From positions 1 through 18,188 of the forward strand of contig JAGQGA010000033.1 in NCBI GenBank assembly GCA_020432595.1: 18,188 bases of DNA, in the 5' to 3' direction. The notes below the pieces were generated by a model. It ran no database searches. It worked only from the letters and a program-made list of their open reading frames with translations, and had not been told where the DNA came from. Source of the stretch: Anaerolineales bacterium (GTDB taxonomy: Bacteria; Chloroflexota; Anaerolineae; Promineifilales; Promineifilaceae). Shown piece after piece: positions 15,176 through 18,188 of this stretch (position 1 is the stretch's first letter; each line of letters starts with the position of its first letter). The translations under genes were made by a program, and so were the position numbers.

Positions 15176-15441
15176 GTAGGGGCGTATTGCATACGCCCTC
15201 TCCCATATGTGCCAACGACCCTATAAAATCCCAAAAAACCGTTATAGATTGTCATGAATTCGACAAAATTTGTAGCGAATCAATCCCAATTTTAGCTAGG
15301 GTCTTTAGCTTTTCGCCACGTCCACGTATTGCGTATTGCATAACTTCCCTCTAAATACGCAATAAAAAATGGTGGCGAAAACTTCATGACACTAACAATT
15401 TTAGGGTGTAAGGCAAGAGGGCGTATGCAATACGCCCCTAC
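15176..15441. repeat. 266-base structured element with 26-base terminal inverted repeats
   Basis: The ends (15176-15201 and 15416-15441) are perfect 26-base inverted repeats, each containing the GTAG/GGGCGTAT/TGC/ATACGCCC unit also seen at 729. Further matched pairs are nested inside: ACCCTATAAAAT (15218-15229) with ATTTTAGGGT (15398-15407, one base missing), TGTCATGAA (15250-15258) with 15383-15391, TTTTCGCCAC (15310-15319) with 15372-15381, and ATTGCGTATT (15328-15337) with 15354-15363. The left arm has about 50 extra bases (15259-15309). No ORF of note is inside. It fills the spacer after the thiolase stop. It may be a MITE-like element, nested repeats or a structured RNA. Confidence 0.75.
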
Positions 15442-15443
15442 TG

Positions 15444-16655
15444 TTAAATACGCTCAACAATGGTGGCGATGCCCATGCCGCCGCCCACGCAAAGGGTGAC
15501 AAGGCCGGTTTCGCAGTCGGTGCGCTCCATTTCATCTAGCAAAGTGCCGAGGAGCATAGCCCCGGTGGCACCGAGGGGGTGGCCCAGGGCGATGGCACCG
15601 CCGTTGACGTTGACATTTTCGGGAGAGTCTATGCCCATGTCGCGCATAAAGCGCATGACGACGCTGGCAAAGGCTTCGTTGACTTCCATCAGGTCAATGT
15701 CGTCAATGGTCATACCGGCCAGCTTGAGGGCTTTGCGCGTGGCGGGGGCGGGGCCGGTGAGCATGATGGTGGGGTCAGTGCCGACGAGAGCGGCGGCGCG
15801 AATGCGGGCGCGGGGTTTGAGGCCGAGTGCCTGACCGGTTTCCTGGTTGCCAATTAGCACCAACGCGGCTCCGTCTACGATGCCGGAGGAGTTGCCGGCC
15901 GTATGGACATGGTTGATTTTTTCGACGTGGGGATAACGCTGCTGCGCCACATAGTCGAACCCCATTTGGCCGGGCATTTCAAAGGCAGGGCGCAGGCTGC
16001 CTAGCCCTTCAAGGGTGGTGTCGGGGCGCAGGTAGCTGTCTTGTTGCAGGATGGTGAGGCCGTTCATGTCTTTGACGGGGATGACAGAGCGAGAAAAACG
16101 GCCGTTTTCCCGCGCATACGCCGCCCGCTGCTGCGAACGAAGAGCAAACCGATCCACATCATCCCGGCTAAACCCTTCCAGCGTGGCGATCAGATCCGCC
16201 CCAATCCCTTGCGGCACAAAGTAGGTTTCGTAGTTGGTTTGCGGATCCAGCGCCATCGGCCCACCATCTGACCCCAACGGCACCCGCGACATAGACTCCA
16301 CGCCACCAGCCACCACCAGATTCTCCCAGCCAGAGCGCACTTTCATCGCCGCCACGTTAACCGATTCCAGACCAGAGGCGCAGAAGCGGTTAAGCTGCAC
16401 GCCAGGCACGTCAATATCCCAGCCCGCTTTTTGCGCGGCAATTTTGGCGATGTCTGACCCCTGATCGCCAACGGGCGCGACGCAGCCCAACACCACGTCG
16501 TCTACTTGAGAGGTGTCGAGATCGGTGCGTTTGACTAACTCGTCCATCAGGGTCACGACCAAATCAATGGGTTTGACTTCATTTAACTCACTGCCCGCCT
16601 TGCCTCTGGCACGGGGGGTGCGGATCGCTTCGTAGACATAGGCTTCTTGTGTCAT
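15444..16655 (-). CDS. fadA: Acetyl-CoA acyltransferase (thiolase, FadA-like)
   Basis: A 403-residue thiolase of standard length. The nucleophilic cysteine is C92 in [15 protein letters not shown] is at 326-329, the catalytic His is H359 in [15 protein letters not shown], and the second cysteine C389 is in TLCVGGGMG. It performs CoA-dependent cleavage of 3-ketoacyl-CoA to acetyl-CoA and shortened acyl-CoA (or the reverse condensation). ATG at 16655 was chosen because AAGGA (16667-16663) precedes it by seven bases; an in-frame start at 16718 would add 21 untypical residues. With the fused hydratase/dehydrogenase downstream it completes beta-oxidation. Chain-length preference is not visible. 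One AACGGCCGTT encodes the NGR in ARENGRF. Confidence 0.93.
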   Translation of the reverse strand: MTQEAYVYEAIRTPRARGKAGSELNEVKPIDLVVTLMDELVKRTDLDTSQVDDVVLGCVAPVGDQGSDIAKIAAQKAGWDIDVPGVQLNRFCASGLESVNVAAMKVRSGWENLVVAGGVESMSRVPLGSDGGPMALDPQTNYETYFVPQGIGADLIATLEGFSRDDVDRFALRSQQRAAYARENGRFSRSVIPVKDMNGLTILQQDSYLRPDTTLEGLGSLRPAFEMPGQMGFDYVAQQRYPHVEKINHVHTAGNSSGIVDGAALVLIGNQETGQALGLKPRARIRAAALVGTDPTIMLTGPAPATRKALKLAGMTIDDIDLMEVNEAFASVVMRFMRDMGIDSPENVNVNGGAIALGHPLGATGAMLLGTLLDEMERTDCETGLVTLCVGGGMGIATIVERI

Positions 16656-16662
16656 GGGTTCA

Positions 16663-16667
16663 TCCTT
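16663..16667 (-). promoter_or_regulatory. Shine-Dalgarno of the thiolase gene
   Basis: AAGGA within GAAAAGGATG on the minus strand, seven bases before ATG 16655. It decides the start against the longer in-frame start at 16718. Confidence 0.7.
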
Positions 16668-16828
16668 TTCATGGCTTTGTATCAATTTGTCAAGGTTAGC
16701 ACAACTAAGCAAAAACATCTACCCATCGTTTTGTGCTGCAACCTTTTATGGCAACCTGCGTACAGGGACTAGAAAACGGAACAACACGCGGGTTGGTATC
16801 AACCTGCCTTTATATGAATCCTGGACAA

Positions 16829-16833
16829 AAGGA
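16829..16833 (+). promoter_or_regulatory. Shine-Dalgarno of the dynamin-like GTPase gene
   Basis: AAGGA within CAAAAGGAAAC, eight bases before ATG 16842. The divergent spacer 16656-16841 should hold promoters for both genes, but no strong -35/-10 pair was found. Confidence 0.7.
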
Positions 16834-16841
16834 AACTGAGC

Positions 16842-18188
16842 ATGACGCTTAAAGCAGATAAATATCAAGAACTTAAATCTTCTCTGGAAACACTCCCCCA
16901 CATTAGCCCGGCGCAGGTGGAAATGTGGGTTGACATGCAGCGCACCATTGATAACACCCGCGATTACCTGATTCGCGCCGTGCCGGACGCTCAATTCAAC
17001 ATTGACGAAGCACAAAAGATTCTCGGCCAGCGTACCTATACGCTGGTTTTCTTTGGCGGCACGGGTGTGGGCAAAAGCACGCTGATCAATGCGCTGTTGG
17101 GGCGCAATTTGCTGCCGACGGGGGCGGTAACGGCCGTTACTGGCACCATCGTCTACATTGAACAAGCTGACGAAGGCGAGGCCGAATCCCTCGTCCTCAC
17201 CTACTGGAGCCGCGACGAATTTGCCGAACGAGTCCGCCGCCTGTGCCAACTGGCACAAATTGACGGCTTCGACATCACCAACGACGGCGAACGCGAGCAG
17301 GCGGAAGACGACATCCACGCCGCCATTAAAGCCAGCGAAGGGATGGCAAAAACCGAGCGTGACGAATATCTGGAAATTTTGCTCGACTGCATCCACTCCT
17401 TTGAGAACAACAAAGAGCTTTACAAAGCGGGCACCCCGCCGCCGCAAAGCTTGGTGCTTGACAATGAAGAGTCGCTCAAGCATTTGCGTGAAGATGGCTT
17501 TAAGGGCAGCAATCAGCGGCAAATCCGGCTGATCAAGTCGGCCACTTTCCGCATCAAGCCCCGCACCGGGCAGCCTGACCTGCTCATGGGCGGCTATCTT
17601 CGTATCGTGGATGTGCCGGGTTTGGGCGCGGGGATGAAGCTGCATGAAACGATTACGCTGGAGGAAATGAAGCGCGAGGATGCGATGATCGTGCTGGTTT
17701 CCGACGCCGGCCGTCAACGTGTAGATGAGATGAAGGCATTAACGGCCGTTAACTGGATCAAAGAAAACCGGCTCTACGGCCTCACCGGCAGCGACCTCGA
17801 CGAAGCCGCCGCCAAAATCTTTGTCGTCGTCAACGGCGGCAATGTCCGCCAGGCGTTTGACCGACTCAACAGCGGCTTGCCCCAGGCCGAGCGCGAAGTC
17901 AAGGAAGTCACCCGCTACATCGCCCCCAACTATTGGGAACGGTACCGGGATCGCGGCGACAACCGCCCCTACTTCCTCGTCATGACCCCGTCCGCCCTCT
18001 ATGTTCAAGACCCGGAAAACGCGCCCGACGAATTCGCCAGCGAAACCGAGCGCATCATCAAGGCGTTTGCCGACCAGCTTGGGCAAATTGAGGCCAGCGA
18101 CCCGCTGCACCCCGACACCAAAGCTGCCCTCCTCGCCCTCAGCGAAGTGCCGCTGCTGCGCGAACGGCTGACTGAATTTATCAAAACC
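16842..18188 (+). CDS. Dynamin-like large GTPase, N-terminal part
   Basis: The frame is open for 449 codons to the right edge, so the C terminus is missing. A helical lead (1-65) with QRTIDNTRDYLIRAV precedes a GTPase domain: G1 P-loop FGGTGVGKSTLINALLG (71-87), a G2-like region LPTGAVTAVTGTIVYIE (about 92-108), and G3 VDVPG (256-260). Between G2 and G3 is a long charged insertion (about 110-230), as in dynamin-family GTPases and not in small GTPases. The G4 position reads VVVNGGN (328-334) instead of N/TKxD, so base recognition is atypical. Bacterial dynamins remodel or protect membranes, often in division, stress or phage defence. Start fixed by AAGGA at 16829. Divergent from the thiolase; no partner dynamin is visible. 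Two AACGGCCGTT palindromes occur, one in the G2 region. Loss of nucleotide specificity, or a non-dynamin P-loop family, remain alternatives. Confidence 0.8.
   Translation, partial: MTLKADKYQELKSSLETLPHISPAQVEMWVDMQRTIDNTRDYLIRAVPDAQFNIDEAQKILGQRTYTLVFFGGTGVGKSTLINALLGRNLLPTGAVTAVTGTIVYIEQADEGEAESLVLTYWSRDEFAERVRRLCQLAQIDGFDITNDGEREQAEDDIHAAIKASEGMAKTERDEYLEILLDCIHSFENNKELYKAGTPPPQSLVLDNEESLKHLREDGFKGSNQRQIRLIKSATFRIKPRTGQPDLLMGGYLRIVDVPGLGAGMKLHETITLEEMKREDAMIVLVSDAGRQRVDEMKALTAVNWIKENRLYGLTGSDLDEAAAKIFVVVNGGNVRQAFDRLNSGLPQAEREVKEVTRYIAPNYWERYRDRGDNRPYFLVMTPSALYVQDPENAPDEFASETERIIKAFADQLGQIEASDPLHPDTKAALLALSEVPLLRERLTEFIKT

Larger units (their letters stand above)
444..17750. repeat. Dispersed ten-base palindrome AACGGCCGTT (19 copies)
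   Basis: Copies start at 444, 644, 1471, 2980, 3130, 3202, 3883, 4039, 5107, 6248, 6630, 6947, 7015, 11899, 13426, 14514, 16097, 17129 and 17741. A given ten-mer is expected about 0.02 times in 18 kb. Fourteen copies are in genes, where they encode TAV eleven times and NGR three times; one is in tRNA-Ser(GCT) and four are in spacers. Copies at 642, 6628 and 17739 extend to the 14-base TTAACGGCCGTTAA. The pattern recalls the HIP1 octamer of cyanobacteria. Confidence 0.95.

Noticed and set aside
16746..17717. 323-codon minus-strand open frame
   Set aside because: It lies opposite the dynamin-like gene, whose plus-strand frame has a P-loop, DVPG and a Shine-Dalgarno; the minus frame has none.
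1..18188. CRISPR array or insertion sequence
   Set aside because: No regularly spaced direct repeats and no transposase motif were seen; all repeats found are hairpins or dispersed palindromes.

Overview
The window reads as a stretch of a Gram-negative-style or monoderm bacterial chromosome of moderate to high GC, most plausibly a Chloroflexota (Anaerolineae-like) genome. That placement is inference from gene style, the moxR/DUF58 pair, and the many intergenic hairpin repeats; no taxonomic marker gene is present. The most striking genome-wide signature is a ten-base palindrome, AACGGCCGTT, that occurs 19 times in 18.2 kb, in genes, in spacers and even inside a tRNA gene.

Layout. 3-725 (+): C-terminal part of a beta-propeller (TolB/WD40-like) protein that enters from the left edge. 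770-1573 (+): SAM-dependent methyltransferase. 1631-3022 (+): MiaB-type radical-SAM methylthiotransferase, meeting a minus-strand block tail to tail with overlapping stop codons. 6086 down to 3019 (-): a MoxR AAA ATPase, a DUF58 membrane protein (coupled to MoxR by a TAATG stop/start overlap) and a membrane-anchored double-PDZ protein, probably one operon. 6808 down to 6440 (-): a tRNA cluster Ser(UGA)-Ser(GCU)-Arg(ACG) with two good promoters and a rho-independent terminator.

7049-11536 (-): one very large, AT-richer gene for a 1495-residue patatin-like phospholipase whose catalytic Ser and Asp are separated by about a dozen membrane segments. It contains none of the AACGGCCGTT motifs, has visibly lower GC than its neighbours and looks like a later arrival. 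It is followed by a 412-base spacer with no convincing gene.

11949-12341 (+): small VOC-fold protein. Then a minus-strand group: thiolase (16655-15444), a DinB-fold protein (15130-14633) and a fused enoyl-CoA hydratase/3-hydroxyacyl-CoA dehydrogenase (14580-12442). The thiolase and the fused enzyme together supply the last three steps of fatty-acid beta-oxidation. From 16842 (+) to the right edge runs a dynamin-like GTPase with an intact P-loop and an atypical G4 motif.

Spacers are rich in perfect hairpin repeats of at least five different sequence families (about 729, 1573, 3776, 12348, 14593, 15176 and 15416). The most complex is a 266-base element between the DinB and thiolase genes, bounded by 26-base perfect inverted repeats and carrying nested inverted repeats inside. 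The best candidates for something undescribed are the palindrome system, its invasion of a tRNA-Ser variable arm, and the split-catalytic-domain membrane patatin.
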